A DNA stretch of 51,133 bases from Lachnospiraceae bacterium. GTDB taxonomy: Bacteria; Bacillota; Clostridia; Lachnospirales; Lachnospiraceae. The translations under genes and the position numbers were made by a program. This document shows, piece by piece, positions 41,176-50,074 of the stretch. Numbering within the stretch: position 1 is the stretch's first letter; each line of letters starts with the position of its first letter. The DNA lies in the NCBI GenBank assembly GCA_030526405.1, contig JAUNCZ010000019.1:1-51133 (forward strand), in the 5' to 3' direction. The notes beneath the pieces are model-generated. The model was given only the letters and a program-made list of their open reading frames with translations, made no database searches and was not told where the DNA came from.

Positions 41176-42337
41176 AGAGACCTACAAAACCTTTGGATTT
41201 TCATCCATGGAGACTCCATGTGTAGAGCACATCGAGAATCTGAACAGCAAATCCGGTGGTGAGAATGAGAAACTGATCTTCAAGATCATGAAACGAGGAG
41301 AGAAGCTGAAACTGGAGTCTGCAAAATGCGAGGCAGATCTTACAGACAGTGGACTTCGTTATGACCTGACAGTTCCGCTTTGCCGTTACTATTCCAACAA
41401 TGCAAATGATCTGCCGGCACCATTTAAGGCTCTGCAGATGGGAAATGTATGGAGAGCTGACCGCCCTCAGAGAGGACGTTATCGTCAGTTCATGCAGTGC
41501 GATATTGATATTTTAGGCGAGCCAACCAATCTGGCAGAGATCGAGCTGATCCTGGCAACCACCACACTGCTTGGAAAGCTGGATTTCAAAAACTTTACCA
41601 TCCGTATCAATGACCGCCGTATCCTGAAGGCAATGGCTGCCTACAGCGGATTTGAGGAGAAGGATTACGACACCGTATTCATCATCCTGGACAAGATGGA
41701 TAAGATCGGCCTTGAGGGTGTTGCAGCAGAGCTGGAGAAAGAGGGATTCGCAAAAGAGTCCATCGACAAATACCTGGAGCTGTTCCGTGTGATCACACCG
41801 GATACAGAGGGTGTAAGAAAGGTTGCCCAGATGCTGGGCGAGTACCTGGATGCCCAGTATGCAGAGGGACTGATCACCATTATGGACAGCGTAGATGCAG
41901 TGAAAAATGCAGAGTTTAAGATTTCCTTTGACCCTACACTGGTACGTGGAATGTCCTACTATACAGGACCGATCTTCGAGATCGCCATGGACGAGTTCGG
42001 CGGCTCTGTAGGTGGCGGCGGACGCTACGATGAGATGATCGGCAAATTTACAGGCCAGAATACTCCTGCCTGCGGATTCTCCATCGGCTTCGAGCGTATC
42101 GTTCTTCTTCTGCTGGAGAGAGGATACCAGATCCCAGGGGCAGCAAAGAAGAAAGCATACCTGCTGGACAAGAAGCTGAAGGGCGAGGGAATGAAGAAGA
42201 TCATTGCCCAGGCAATGGAGGAGAGACAGAACGGTTTTGAGGTAAACCTTTCTGTAATGAAGAAAAACAAGAAATTCCAGAAAGAGCAGCTGGAGGCAGA
42301 GGGTTACACAGAGATTGTGGAGATCTTCGCAGATTAA
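41087..42337 (+). CDS. hisS: Histidyl-tRNA synthetase
   Basis: The 416-residue class II synthetase charges tRNA-His. Motif 2 appears as NVWRADRPQRGRYRQF, the HisA segment as RGMSYYTGPIFEI, and motif 3 is in the GFSIGFERI stretch. The C-terminal anticodon domain is complete. GAGAGGAG lies 10-17 nt before ATG 41087. Its start sits inside the HD-GYP gene by 89 nt. aspS follows 23 nt later, the usual Firmicutes pair. Confidence 0.96.
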   Translation: MALKKKPVTGMKDILPQEMAIRDYVIGLIKETYKTFGFSSMETPCVEHIENLNSKSGGENEKLIFKIMKRGEKLKLESAKCEADLTDSGLRYDLTVPLCRYYSNNANDLPAPFKALQMGNVWRADRPQRGRYRQFMQCDIDILGEPTNLAEIELILATTTLLGKLDFKNFTIRINDRRILKAMAAYSGFEEKDYDTVFIILDKMDKIGLEGVAAELEKEGFAKESIDKYLELFRVITPDTEGVRKVAQMLGEYLDAQYAEGLITIMDSVDAVKNAEFKISFDPTLVRGMSYYTGPIFEIAMDEFGGSVGGGGRYDEMIGKFTGQNTPACGFSIGFERIVLLLLERGYQIPGAAKKKAYLLDKKLKGEGMKKIIAQAMEERQNGFEVNLSVMKKNKKFQKEQLEAEGYTEIVEIFAD

Positions 42338-42360
42338 TAGTATATTGGAGGAAAAAACAC

Positions 42361-44160
42361 ATGGCAGAATCAATGATGGGCATGAAACGCTCTCATCGCT
42401 GTGCAGAGGTAACAGAGGCTCAGATCGGTTCAAAGGTTACCCTGATGGGATGGGTGCAGAAAAGCCGTAATAAAGGAGGAATCGTTTTCGTAGACCTGCG
42501 AGACCGTTCCGGCATTATGCAGCTGATCTTTGAGAACGGCAGCATCGATGAGGAGGGCTTCGAGAAGGCAGGAAAACTGAGATCTGAGTTCGTAATCGCT
42601 GTAACAGGTACCGTGGAGAAACGTTCCGGAGCAGTGAACACAAACCTGAAAACAGGAACCATGGAGGTTCGTGTAGAGTACCTTCGTGTTCTTGCAGAGG
42701 CTGAGACACCTCCATTCCCAATCGAGGAGAACAGTAAGACAAAAGAGGAGCTTCGTCTGAAATACCGTTATCTGGATCTTCGTCGTCCTGACATCCAGAG
42801 AAATCTGATGATGCGTTCCAAAGTCTGCACACTGACCCGTGCATTTATGGCAGATGAGGGCTTTGTGGAGATCGAGACTCCAATGCTTGGAAAGAGCACT
42901 CCTGAGGGAGCAAGAGACTACCTGGTACCATCCCGTGTACATCCAGGCAGCTTCTACGCACTTCCACAGTCTCCACAGCTGTTCAAACAGCTGCTGATGT
43001 GCTCCGGATATGACCGTTATATCCAGATCGCAAGATGTTTCCGTGATGAGGATCTCCGTGCAGATCGTCAGCCGGAGTTCACCCAGATCGATATGGAGCT
43101 GTCCTTTGTGGATGTAGATGACGTAATCGATGTAAATGAGAGACTGCTGGCACATCTGTTCAAAGAGGTTCTGGATGTGGATGTTCCACTTCCGATCCAG
43201 AGAATGCCATGGCAGGAGGCAATGGACCGTTTCGGTTCCGACAAACCGGACCTTCGCTTCGGCATGGAGCTGACAAATGTATCCGACACAGTGAAGGATG
43301 TGGAGTTTGCCGTATTCAAAAATGCTCTGGAGCTGAAGGATGGCTCTGTCCGCGGTATCAATGCAAAGGGACAGGGTGCAATGCCACGTAAGAAAATCGA
43401 CAAGCTGGTTGAGTTTGCAAAGGGCTACGGCGCAAAGGGACTGGCATACATTGCCATCCAGGAGGACGGTACAGTGAAATCCTCCTTTGCAAAATTCATG
43501 ACAGAGGAGCAGATGGCTTCCCTGATCCAGGCCATGGGCGGAGAGAACGGAGACCTTCTTCTCTTTGCAGCAGACCGCAACAAGATCGTATGGAACGTTC
43601 TTGGCGCACTGCGTCTGAAACTGGCTGAGGAGCTGGGAATGCTGGATAAGGGCGAGTACCGCTTTGTATGGATCACAGAGTTCCCACTTCTTGAGTGGTC
43701 AGATGAGGAGAACCGTTTCATGGCAATGCACCATCCATTCACCATGCCAATGGAGGAGGACTGGGCGAAAATCGATTCCGATCCAGGTGCAGTACGTGCA
43801 AAAGCCTACGATATCGTTCTGAACGGCTGTGAGATCGGTGGAGGTTCCGTTCGAATCCATCAGAATGACATCCAGGAGAAGATGTTCGAGGTGCTGGGCT
43901 TCACAAAAGAGCAGGCATGGGAGCAGTTCAGCTTCCTCCTCAGCGCATTCAAATATGGTGTTCCACCTCACGCAGGACTGGCTTACGGTCTTGACCGTCT
44001 TGTAATGCTGATGGCACAGGAGGATTCCATCCGTGACGTAATCGCATTCCCGAAGGTAAAAGACGCTTCCTGCATGATGACAGAGGCACCTGCACCGGTA
44101 GACGAGAAACAGCTGCTTGAGCTTGAGATTGCTCACGTGGCTCCGGAGAAAGCAGAGTAA
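42361..44160 (+). CDS. aspS: Aspartyl-tRNA synthetase
   Basis: The 599-residue class II synthetase charges tRNA-Asp. An OB-fold anticodon domain comes first, then motif 1, KYRYLDLRRPDIQ, motif 2 CFRDEDLRADRQPEF, and the GAD insertion domain of bacterial AspRS. The C-terminal motif 3 is in GLAYGLDRLVM. Length is normal for the bacterial type. Whether it also charges tRNA-Asn is not readable here. TTGGAGG precedes ATG 42361. It is followed by a CBS protein 10 nt after its stop. Confidence 0.96.
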   Translation: MAESMMGMKRSHRCAEVTEAQIGSKVTLMGWVQKSRNKGGIVFVDLRDRSGIMQLIFENGSIDEEGFEKAGKLRSEFVIAVTGTVEKRSGAVNTNLKTGTMEVRVEYLRVLAEAETPPFPIEENSKTKEELRLKYRYLDLRRPDIQRNLMMRSKVCTLTRAFMADEGFVEIETPMLGKSTPEGARDYLVPSRVHPGSFYALPQSPQLFKQLLMCSGYDRYIQIARCFRDEDLRADRQPEFTQIDMELSFVDVDDVIDVNERLLAHLFKEVLDVDVPLPIQRMPWQEAMDRFGSDKPDLRFGMELTNVSDTVKDVEFAVFKNALELKDGSVRGINAKGQGAMPRKKIDKLVEFAKGYGAKGLAYIAIQEDGTVKSSFAKFMTEEQMASLIQAMGGENGDLLLFAADRNKIVWNVLGALRLKLAEELGMLDKGEYRFVWITEFPLLEWSDEENRFMAMHHPFTMPMEEDWAKIDSDPGAVRAKAYDIVLNGCEIGGGSVRIHQNDIQEKMFEVLGFTKEQAWEQFSFLLSAFKYGVPPHAGLAYGLDRLVMLMAQEDSIRDVIAFPKVKDASCMMTEAPAPVDEKQLLELEIAHVAPEKAE

Positions 44161-44170
44161 TACAGAACGT

Positions 44171-44599
44171 ATGAATATATTATTTTTTCTGATTCCAAAA
44201 AGTGAAGTAAAGTACGTATACAGCAATGCAACACTTCGACAGGTAATGGAACGATGGGATCAGGATCGTTTTTCAGCAATTCCCATGCTGAACGATCAGG
44301 GCATTTATCTGGGCACCATCTCCGAGGGAGATCTGCTCAGAGCCTTTAAAAATGATCACCAGCTGAACCTGCAGAAGGCTGAGAAGGTGATGATCTATGA
44401 TGTGCCAAGAGACAGGACCATCAGCGCAGTAAAGGCAGACAGCAGAATGGAGGACCTGGTGGGTCTTTCCCTGCGGCAGAACTTTGTGCCGGTGGTGGAT
44501 GATGAGGGTGTTTTCATCGGTATCATCACAAGAAAATCAATTATTGAGTACTTATACAATCAGTTAAATAAACTAAAAAAAGAGGAAGAATCCAAATAG
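44171..44599 (+). CDS. Stand-alone CBS-pair protein
   Basis: The 142-residue protein is almost only two CBS domains: one around MERWDQDRFSAIPMLNDQGIY, the second around LRQNFVPVVDDEGVFIGII. CBS pairs bind adenine nucleotides such as AMP, ATP or c-di-AMP, so this may be a sensor or a partner subunit. No catalytic domain is present. I chose ATG 44171 because the frame upstream lies inside aspS; the ribosome site is weak, which suggests coupling to aspS. argS starts 9 nt after its stop. Confidence 0.8.
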   Translation: MNILFFLIPKSEVKYVYSNATLRQVMERWDQDRFSAIPMLNDQGIYLGTISEGDLLRAFKNDHQLNLQKAEKVMIYDVPRDRTISAVKADSRMEDLVGLSLRQNFVPVVDDEGVFIGIITRKSIIEYLYNQLNKLKKEEESK

Positions 44600-44608
44600 G
44601 AGTTTTTT

Positions 44609-46375
44609 ATGAAAAAATTACTGGATCTTATTACAGAAGAGGTTGCAAAGGCATTTGCGGCAGCCGGTTATGATACCAGCTATGCCCGTGTATCAGTTTC
44701 CAACCGTCCTGACCTTTGCGAGTATCAGTGCAACGGCGCCATGGCGGCAAAAAAGGAGTATAAAAAGGCTCCTATCATGATCGCACAGGACGTGGTGGCA
44801 CAGATGGCGGACAGCACCATGTTTGAGGAGGTAACAGCAGTAAACCCAGGCTTCATCAATATTAAGCTGGCGGGAGCATTTGCTGCAGAGTACATGACTC
44901 AGATGGAGGCAGACGAGAACCTGTCTGTGGAGAAGGCTGCAGAGCCAAAAACCATCATGATCGATTACGGCGGACCAAACGTGGCAAAACCACTGCACGT
45001 AGGACATCTGCGTTCCGCCATCATCGGTGAGTCCATCAAGAGAATGGGACGCTTCATGGGTCATAAAGTCATCGGTGACGTACATCTTGGAGACTGGGGT
45101 CTTCAGATGGGACTGATCATCACAGAGCTTCAGGAGAGACAGCCGGAGCTGCCATACTTCGATGAGGCGTTTACAGGACCATATCCTGAGGAGGCACCAT
45201 TTACCATCGGTGAGCTGGAGGAGATCTATCCTGCAGCCAGCGGAAAATCAAAGGTGGACGAGGCCTACAAGGCAAAGGCACTGGAGGCGACCAACCAGCT
45301 TCAGCAGGGACGTCCAGGCTACATGGCACTGTGGAACCACATCATGAGCGTATCCGTAGCGGATCTGAAGAGAAACTATCAGAAGCTGAACGTAGAGTTC
45401 GATCTGTGGAAGGCAGAGTCTGATGCCCAGCCATATATCCCTGAGCTGATCCAGCTGTTTAAAGACAAGGGACTGGCCCGTGAGGACCAGGGTGCCCTGA
45501 TCGTGGACGTAAAACAGGAGACAGATACCAAGGAGGTACCACCATGTATCCTTCTGAAATCCGACGGATCCTCCCTGTACGCCACCACAGATCTGGCTAC
45601 CATCGTAGAGCGTATGAAGCTGTACAATCCGGATGAGATCATCTACGTAGTAGACAAACGTCAGGAGATGCACTTCGTACAGGTATTCCGCTGCGCCCGC
45701 ATGGCAGGCATCGTAAATGAGGACACAGAGCTTCGTTTCCTTGGCTTCGGTACCATGAACGGCAAAGACGGAAAACCATTCAAGACCCGTGACGGCGGCG
45801 TAATGCGTCTTGAGAACCTGATCAAGGACATCAACGAAGAGATGTTCAAAAAGATCGTGGAGAACAGAAGTGTCCGCGACACAGAGGCACAGAAAACAGC
45901 AGAGCAGGTAGGTCTGTCAGCCATCAAATACGGCGATCTGTCCAACCAGGCATCCAAGGACTATGTCTTTGACGTAGACCGCTTCACCTCCTTCGAGGGA
46001 AATACAGGACCATACATCCTGTACACCATGGTACGAATCAAATCCATCCTGGCACGCTATACCGAGAACGGCGGAGTGCTGGAGAACGGAAAGATCCTTG
46101 TACCGGCAAACGGCGTAGAGAAGGATCTGATGCTGAAATGCGCAAGATTCAATGCAGTAATGGAAAATGCCTTCGAGGAGAAAGCACCACACAAGATCTG
46201 CTCCTACATCTACGAGCTGTCCAACGACTTCAACCGTTTCTATCATGAGACAAAGATCCTCAGCGAGGAGAACGAGGCACAGAAAGCATCCTGGATCGCC
46301 CTGCTGGATCTGGTACGCCGCGTACTGGAGCAGTGCATCGATGTTCTGGGATTCGACGCCCCAGAGAGGATGTAA
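44609..46375 (+). CDS. argS: Arginyl-tRNA synthetase
   Basis: The 588-residue class I synthetase charges tRNA-Arg. The N-terminal Arg-specific domain precedes the HIGH motif, seen as KPLHVGHLRSAIIG. The usual KMSKS is poorly conserved, as in many ArgRS, with GKPFKTRDGG nearby. The C-terminal DALR anticodon domain is complete. TAGGAG precedes ATG 44609. It is the fourth tRNA synthetase gene in this window and the third in this run. A long structured non-coding stretch follows. Confidence 0.95.
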   Translation: MKKLLDLITEEVAKAFAAAGYDTSYARVSVSNRPDLCEYQCNGAMAAKKEYKKAPIMIAQDVVAQMADSTMFEEVTAVNPGFINIKLAGAFAAEYMTQMEADENLSVEKAAEPKTIMIDYGGPNVAKPLHVGHLRSAIIGESIKRMGRFMGHKVIGDVHLGDWGLQMGLIITELQERQPELPYFDEAFTGPYPEEAPFTIGELEEIYPAASGKSKVDEAYKAKALEATNQLQQGRPGYMALWNHIMSVSVADLKRNYQKLNVEFDLWKAESDAQPYIPELIQLFKDKGLAREDQGALIVDVKQETDTKEVPPCILLKSDGSSLYATTDLATIVERMKLYNPDEIIYVVDKRQEMHFVQVFRCARMAGIVNEDTELRFLGFGTMNGKDGKPFKTRDGGVMRLENLIKDINEEMFKKIVENRSVRDTEAQKTAEQVGLSAIKYGDLSNQASKDYVFDVDRFTSFEGNTGPYILYTMVRIKSILARYTENGGVLENGKILVPANGVEKDLMLKCARFNAVMENAFEEKAPHKICSYIYELSNDFNRFYHETKILSEENEAQKASWIALLDLVRRVLEQCIDVLGFDAPERM

Positions 46376-46671
46376 CGATTCCAGCAGATCAAGGTCAGAA
46401 TCCACGTCATGCTTGCATGTAAGTGGATGAATGACTTTGAGATGCGCCCACGATATGAGCATGAAAGCACCGTGAAGCGGTGCGAAATGCGAATATCGTG
46501 AAGGGATGCGGGAGCGTGAAGCGCGGAGCAGCCCGGGGAATCGTTAGTAACGTGGCCCAGGGAAACTTTTTTGGCTCCTTGACGTTTTCGATACCCTCCC
46601 TGGTTTGCGTTTCTGCTTTCATTCTAACTTATAATTTGTTATTTACTGCGGGGAGCAATCCCCGCAGTTTT
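46376..46671 (+). ncRNA. Candidate structured non-coding RNA region after argS
   Basis: The stretch has no supported gene but has dense pairing. CACGATAT pairs with ATATCGTG around GCAT/ATGC and GCACCG/CGGTGC (46449-46500; 18 pairs with tandem G-A mismatches). CCAGGGA (46557-46563) pairs with TCCCTGG (46597-46603). GTGAAG recurs three times in hairpin loops. The stretch ends in a perfect terminator at 46645-46671. It could be a 3' UTR, a repeat or a separate RNA; TATAAT at 46630-46635 is close to the terminator. Confidence 0.45.
46645..46671 (+). terminator. Intrinsic terminator downstream of argS region
   Basis: ACTGCGGGG pairs with CCCCGCAGT (9 bp) over AGCAAT, followed by T residues. The next 85 nt up to the HAD gene show nothing clear besides the ribosome site. 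Confidence 0.85.
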
Positions 46672-46756
46672 ACCCCTGGAAAGCTATCACTTAAAGCTAC
46701 CCTTTAAAACCATCCCTTTCCAGGCACCCACAGGGGAAGAGAGAAGAAGAAAAGAT

Positions 46757-47413
46757 ATGGCAGAATTAATCCTGTTTGACCTGGACGGAACCCTGACAGA
46801 CTCCGGCCCCGGTATTATGAACTGCGTAAAATACGCTTTTGAAAAAATGAACTACACAGACTATGACCCGGCAATCCTCCGCACCTTCATCGGTCCGCCA
46901 CTGGATTATCGGTTCAGCGAGGTAATGGGAATCTCAGGGGAAGAGGCAAAAACTGCAGTGGCCACCTTCCGTGAGAGATACTTTGACATTGGAATCTGGG
47001 AAAATTCCGTGTATGAGGGAATTCCGGAGATCCTGACTCTTCTGAAGGTCAGCGGCAAGAAGCTGGCGGTAGCCACCAGCAAGCCACAGGTGCTGGCAGA
47101 CAGAGTGCTGGAGCGCTTTCAGCTGGCAGAATACTTTGATGTGATCTGCGGTTCAAAGGCAGACGGAAAAAAAGCAGAGAAAACAGAAATCCTGAAAGAG
47201 GTGCTGAAGACCACAGGATTTGAAGATAAAAAACACCAGGTAGTTCTGGTGGGAGACACAAAATACGATGTGCTGGGAGCAAAGGCTATCGGTATTCCCT
47301 GTGTGGGAGTATCCTACGGCTACGGTACTCAGGAGGAACTGAAGGAAAACGAAGCTGTAAAGATCTGTAAGACTCCGGGAGAACTGGTCTATCTGGCATT
47401 GGACGAAGAATAA
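46757..47413 (+). CDS. HAD-family phosphatase (phosphoglycolate phosphatase-like)
   Basis: The 218-residue protein is a HAD hydrolase of the Gph/PpaX kind. Motif I is DLDGTLTDS with the nucleophile aspartate, motif II is ATSKPQ, and motif IV is GDTKYDVLGAKAIG; a helical cap lies between I and II. Possible substrates are phosphoglycolate, pyrophosphate or sugar phosphates; the sequence does not decide. AAGAGAGAAGAAG precedes ATG 46757. It has its own terminator and looks monocistronic. Confidence 0.88.
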   Translation: MAELILFDLDGTLTDSGPGIMNCVKYAFEKMNYTDYDPAILRTFIGPPLDYRFSEVMGISGEEAKTAVATFRERYFDIGIWENSVYEGIPEILTLLKVSGKKLAVATSKPQVLADRVLERFQLAEYFDVICGSKADGKKAEKTEILKEVLKTTGFEDKKHQVVLVGDTKYDVLGAKAIGIPCVGVSYGYGTQEELKENEAVKICKTPGELVYLALDEE

Positions 47414-47432
47414 AAACAGCAAAATAAGCCAG

Positions 47433-47460
47433 AAACCCACCACCTGAAGGCGGTGGGTTT
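47433..47460 (+). terminator. Intrinsic terminator after HAD gene
   Basis: AAACCCACC pairs with GGTGGGTTT over a CC/GG-containing loop. It lies 19 nt after the stop and ends in TTT. Confidence 0.7.
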
Positions 47461-47503
47461 CCGTCTATTTCTATCTTTAACAAAGGAAAGGTTAACAAAT
47501 ACT

Positions 47504-48208
47504 ATGAAACAACAAGAGGGCATGAGAAAACTGTGGGATATCGTAAATCCCTTCGTTGGAATCCTGTGCTGTATGCTGGTGAGTACCATGATCGGTACCA
47601 TGGGCTTTGGACTTCTGACAGGTCTGAACGGGCTGAATAATGAGATGATGCTGGAGCTCTTTCCCTGGCTCTCTCTGGTGATCACCCTGATCTGCTGTAT
47701 CCTTACCGTGATCCTGATGAGAAACAGCCTGAAGATGGACCAGGTACGCTTCGGTTTTGACCGGCATACCTGGACTCCGATCCAGTATGCAGCTGCAACA
47801 GCCCTGGGAGCAGCTGCCGGCTATGTATGGAGCACCGTAATCCAGCTCAGTGGCATCGCCCGGGTGTTCACAGGGTATGAGAATACGGCGGCGAAGGCAT
47901 TTCAGGGGCAGCCCCTGCCCCTTCTGATCATTACCACCGTTATTGCAGCCCCCATAGCAGAGGAGCTGGTGTTCCGGTGTATGATTTACAGAAGAGCCAG
48001 ACATTACTACGGCATATGGCCGGCTGCAGTAATCTCGGCAGTGCTGTTCGGTATCTACCATGCAAATATGATCCAGTTCATCTATGCTCTTGGCTTCAGT
48101 GCAGTGCTGATCTTTCTGTATGAAAAGAGCGGAAACATCCTGGCCCCCATTCTGGCCCATGCCGGATCCAATCTTCTGGCGGTGATCCTGGACAGTCTGC
48201 TTCACTGA
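47504..48208 (+). CDS. CPBP-family intramembrane metalloprotease
   Basis: The 234-residue membrane protein belongs to the CPBP (CAAX/Abi-like) family. The catalytic motif EELVFR is at 153-158, and later histidines H186 (FGIYHAN) and H219 (LAHAGSN) fit the zinc site. Bacterial members are linked to bacteriocin immunity or maturation, but no bacteriocin gene is seen here. I chose ATG 47504 because AGGAAAGG lies upstream; the in-frame start at 47453 falls in the preceding terminator. It has at least six hydrophobic segments. Confidence 0.85.
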   Translation: MKQQEGMRKLWDIVNPFVGILCCMLVSTMIGTMGFGLLTGLNGLNNEMMLELFPWLSLVITLICCILTVILMRNSLKMDQVRFGFDRHTWTPIQYAAATALGAAAGYVWSTVIQLSGIARVFTGYENTAAKAFQGQPLPLLIITTVIAAPIAEELVFRCMIYRRARHYYGIWPAAVISAVLFGIYHANMIQFIYALGFSAVLIFLYEKSGNILAPILAHAGSNLLAVILDSLLH

Positions 48209-48341
48209 GATTTTTTCCTTTTCAAATCAGGTTATGTTAAGAAACCATCTATTTTTCTGAAAGAAAGGATTGATAACATACAATCATCAAATACAACAAC
48301 TCAGGAAAATAACCTGAAACAAAAGAAAAGGAGAAAAACAC

Positions 48342-48944
48342 ATGAAAACAATGACAACATTCACAAAGGCATCCAACATCATCTTCAGAACATCCATCGC
48401 AGCAGCCTTCGGACTGGCAGCAGCAGTAGTGGTCAAGGGAGGAAACCTGCTCCACAATGTCAGCGGCGTGGTTGACGTCTCAAACAATCTTCAGAACATC
48501 AAAGTAGACCCGGTGGCATTTCCACTGTCAGATGTGCTGAATCTGGCCCACATTCTTCCTCTGCTTCTTCTGGCAGCAGTGGTGCTGTCCTGCCTGGCTT
48601 TCCGATGCTCCGGTAAGGGAGCCGCAATCCTCAGAACCCTTGTTCTTCTGGGAACTGCCGGATCAGCTGCCCTGTCTTCCTTCATCTTAGACGGTGCAAA
48701 TGCAGCACTGCTCCAGATGAACGGCGCAGCAACAGCAGCACAGATTGAGAGAGCAAAAGGCTTAATGGATGCTTTCACATTAAACGGTTCCAACACTCTT
48801 GATGCAGCCATCACTTCTGCAACACTGGTAGGTGTGGTTCTCACAGCAGCAATGGCAGCGGTTCTTGGATTCCTGGTAGTTACCTCAGTGGTATCCATTG
48901 TAAAGACTGTAAAAGCCGGAAAAACAGCTGAGTGCATGGCATAA
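48342..48944 (+). CDS. Membrane protein of unknown function
   Basis: The 200-residue protein has about four membrane segments (near 19-33, 68-86, 95-115 and 160-185) and a loop rich in small residues and Asn. It has no motif I can name. AAAGGAG precedes ATG 48342 by 9 nt, and codon use is like the neighbours, so the gene is likely real. It stands alone: the CPBP gene ends 133 nt before, and a terminator lies 94 nt after. A partner role with the protease is possible but there is no direct sign. Confidence 0.65.
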   Translation: MKTMTTFTKASNIIFRTSIAAAFGLAAAVVVKGGNLLHNVSGVVDVSNNLQNIKVDPVAFPLSDVLNLAHILPLLLLAAVVLSCLAFRCSGKGAAILRTLVLLGTAGSAALSSFILDGANAALLQMNGAATAAQIERAKGLMDAFTLNGSNTLDAAITSATLVGVVLTAAMAAVLGFLVVTSVVSIVKTVKAGKTAECMA

Positions 48945-49037
48945 GCTTCATAATTCCCACAGAAACGGAATGGGAAAAAACCAGTACACTGTGAAATATA
49001 ACAATCTGACTGACAAACAGAATAAAGTTTACTCAAG

Positions 49038-49060
49038 ACCCTTGCATTCGCAGGGGTTTT
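49038..49060 (+). terminator. Intrinsic terminator before rpsB
   Basis: ACCCTTGC pairs with GCAGGGGT (8 bp, one G-T) over ATTC, followed by TTTTG. It ends the membrane-protein transcript and overlaps the rpsB promoter. Confidence 0.75.
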
Positions 49061-49070
49061 GTGTTATTAT
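49042..49070 (+). promoter_or_regulatory. Promoter for rpsB-tsf
   Basis: TTGCAT at 49042-49047 and TATTAT at 49065-49070 are 17 bp apart, with TGT before the -10. The -35 lies inside the upstream terminator hairpin. The start point near 49077 would fall within the leader stem. Confidence 0.55.
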
Positions 49071-49073
49071 GCT

Positions 49074-49130
49074 AGCGTTGCGTAAAAAGCACGTATGCCG
49101 GTTTTACGGGATGGTGCCCTGAAAAACGCT
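49074..49130 (+). promoter_or_regulatory. Candidate S2 autoregulatory leader with pseudoknot
   Basis: AGCGTT (49074-49079) closes with AACGCT (49125-49130). Inside, CGTAAAA (49081-49087) pairs with TTTTACG (49102-49108). GCAC (49089-49092) in its loop can pair with GTGC (49114-49117), giving a pseudoknot. Its place before rpsB suggests binding by S2, as other ribosomal protein leaders do. The promoter's exact start decides whether the outer stem is transcribed. Confidence 0.45.
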
Positions 49131-49188
49131 GGGGTTGCCGCAGAACTGACGGTCATACGGAAGAAATTAACCAAAAAGGAGAACAACA

Positions 49189-49917
49189 ATGAGCGTAATT
49201 TCAATGAAACAGTTACTGGAAGCAGGTGTTCATTTCGGACATCAGACAAGAAGATGGAACCCAAAAATGGCTCCATACATTTACACAGAGCGTAACGGAA
49301 TCTACATCATCGACCTTCAGAAATCTGTAGGAATGGTTGACGATGCTTACCGTGCAGTTGCTGATATCGCTGCAAATGGTGGAGACATTCTTTTCGTTGG
49401 TACAAAGAAACAGGCTCAGGATGCTATCGCTGTAGAGGCTGAGCGTTGCGGAATGTACTATGTAAATCAGAGATGGCTTGGCGGAATGCTGACAAACTTC
49501 AAAACAATCGAGACTCGTATCGCAAGACTGAAAGCAATCGAGACTATGGCAGAGGATGGAACATTTGATGTTCTGCCTAAAAAAGAGGTTATCGGCCTGA
49601 AGAAAGAGCTTGAGAAACTTCAGAAAAACCTTGGCGGAATCAAAGAGATGAAGAGAATGCCAGCAGCTATCTTCGTAGTAGATCCTAAGAAAGAGAGACT
49701 TTGCGTTCAGGAGGCTCACTCTCTTGGAATCCCACTTATCGGAATTTGTGATACAAACTGTGATCCAGAGGACCTTGACTATGTAATCCCAGGAAACGAT
49801 GATGCTATCCGTGCAGTAAAACTGATCGTTTCTAAGATGGCTGATGCTGTTATCGAGGCACGTCAGGGTGAGACAGCTGAGGATGTTGAGGCTGTTTACG
49901 CAGAGGACGCTGAGTAA
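49189..49917 (+). CDS. rpsB: 30S ribosomal protein S2
   Basis: The 242-residue protein is ribosomal protein S2. It opens with [26 protein letters not shown] and contains [13 protein letters not shown], both S2 signatures, plus the FVVDPKKE and [10 protein letters not shown] stretches. It binds the small subunit late in assembly. AAAAGGAG precedes ATG 49189. It is followed by tsf, the standard bacterial pair. Codon use is that of a highly expressed gene. Possible autoregulation is discussed under its leader. Confidence 0.98.
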   Translation: MSVISMKQLLEAGVHFGHQTRRWNPKMAPYIYTERNGIYIIDLQKSVGMVDDAYRAVADIAANGGDILFVGTKKQAQDAIAVEAERCGMYYVNQRWLGGMLTNFKTIETRIARLKAIETMAEDGTFDVLPKKEVIGLKKELEKLQKNLGGIKEMKRMPAAIFVVDPKKERLCVQEAHSLGIPLIGICDTNCDPEDLDYVIPGNDDAIRAVKLIVSKMADAVIEARQGETAEDVEAVYAEDAE

Positions 49918-50003
49918 TTTATATTACCCTGGCAATTCTGTAACCGGCAGATGGAATGATCTGCAGGGATCTGAATAACAACAGATAACACATGTCATTT
50001 ATC

Positions 50004-50030
50004 CGCACATCTGCCCTGGGCAGGTGTGCG
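50004..50030 (+). other. Strong hairpin between rpsB and tsf
   Basis: A 12-bp stem (CGCACATCTGCC with GGCAGGTGTGCG, one G-T) has a 3-nt loop and no T-run. It may be an RNA processing or stability site that sets the S2 to EF-Ts ratio. Confidence 0.55.
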
Positions 50031-50074
50031 AATAATATATCGACAAAAATATTAACCGACAGGAGGATATCACC

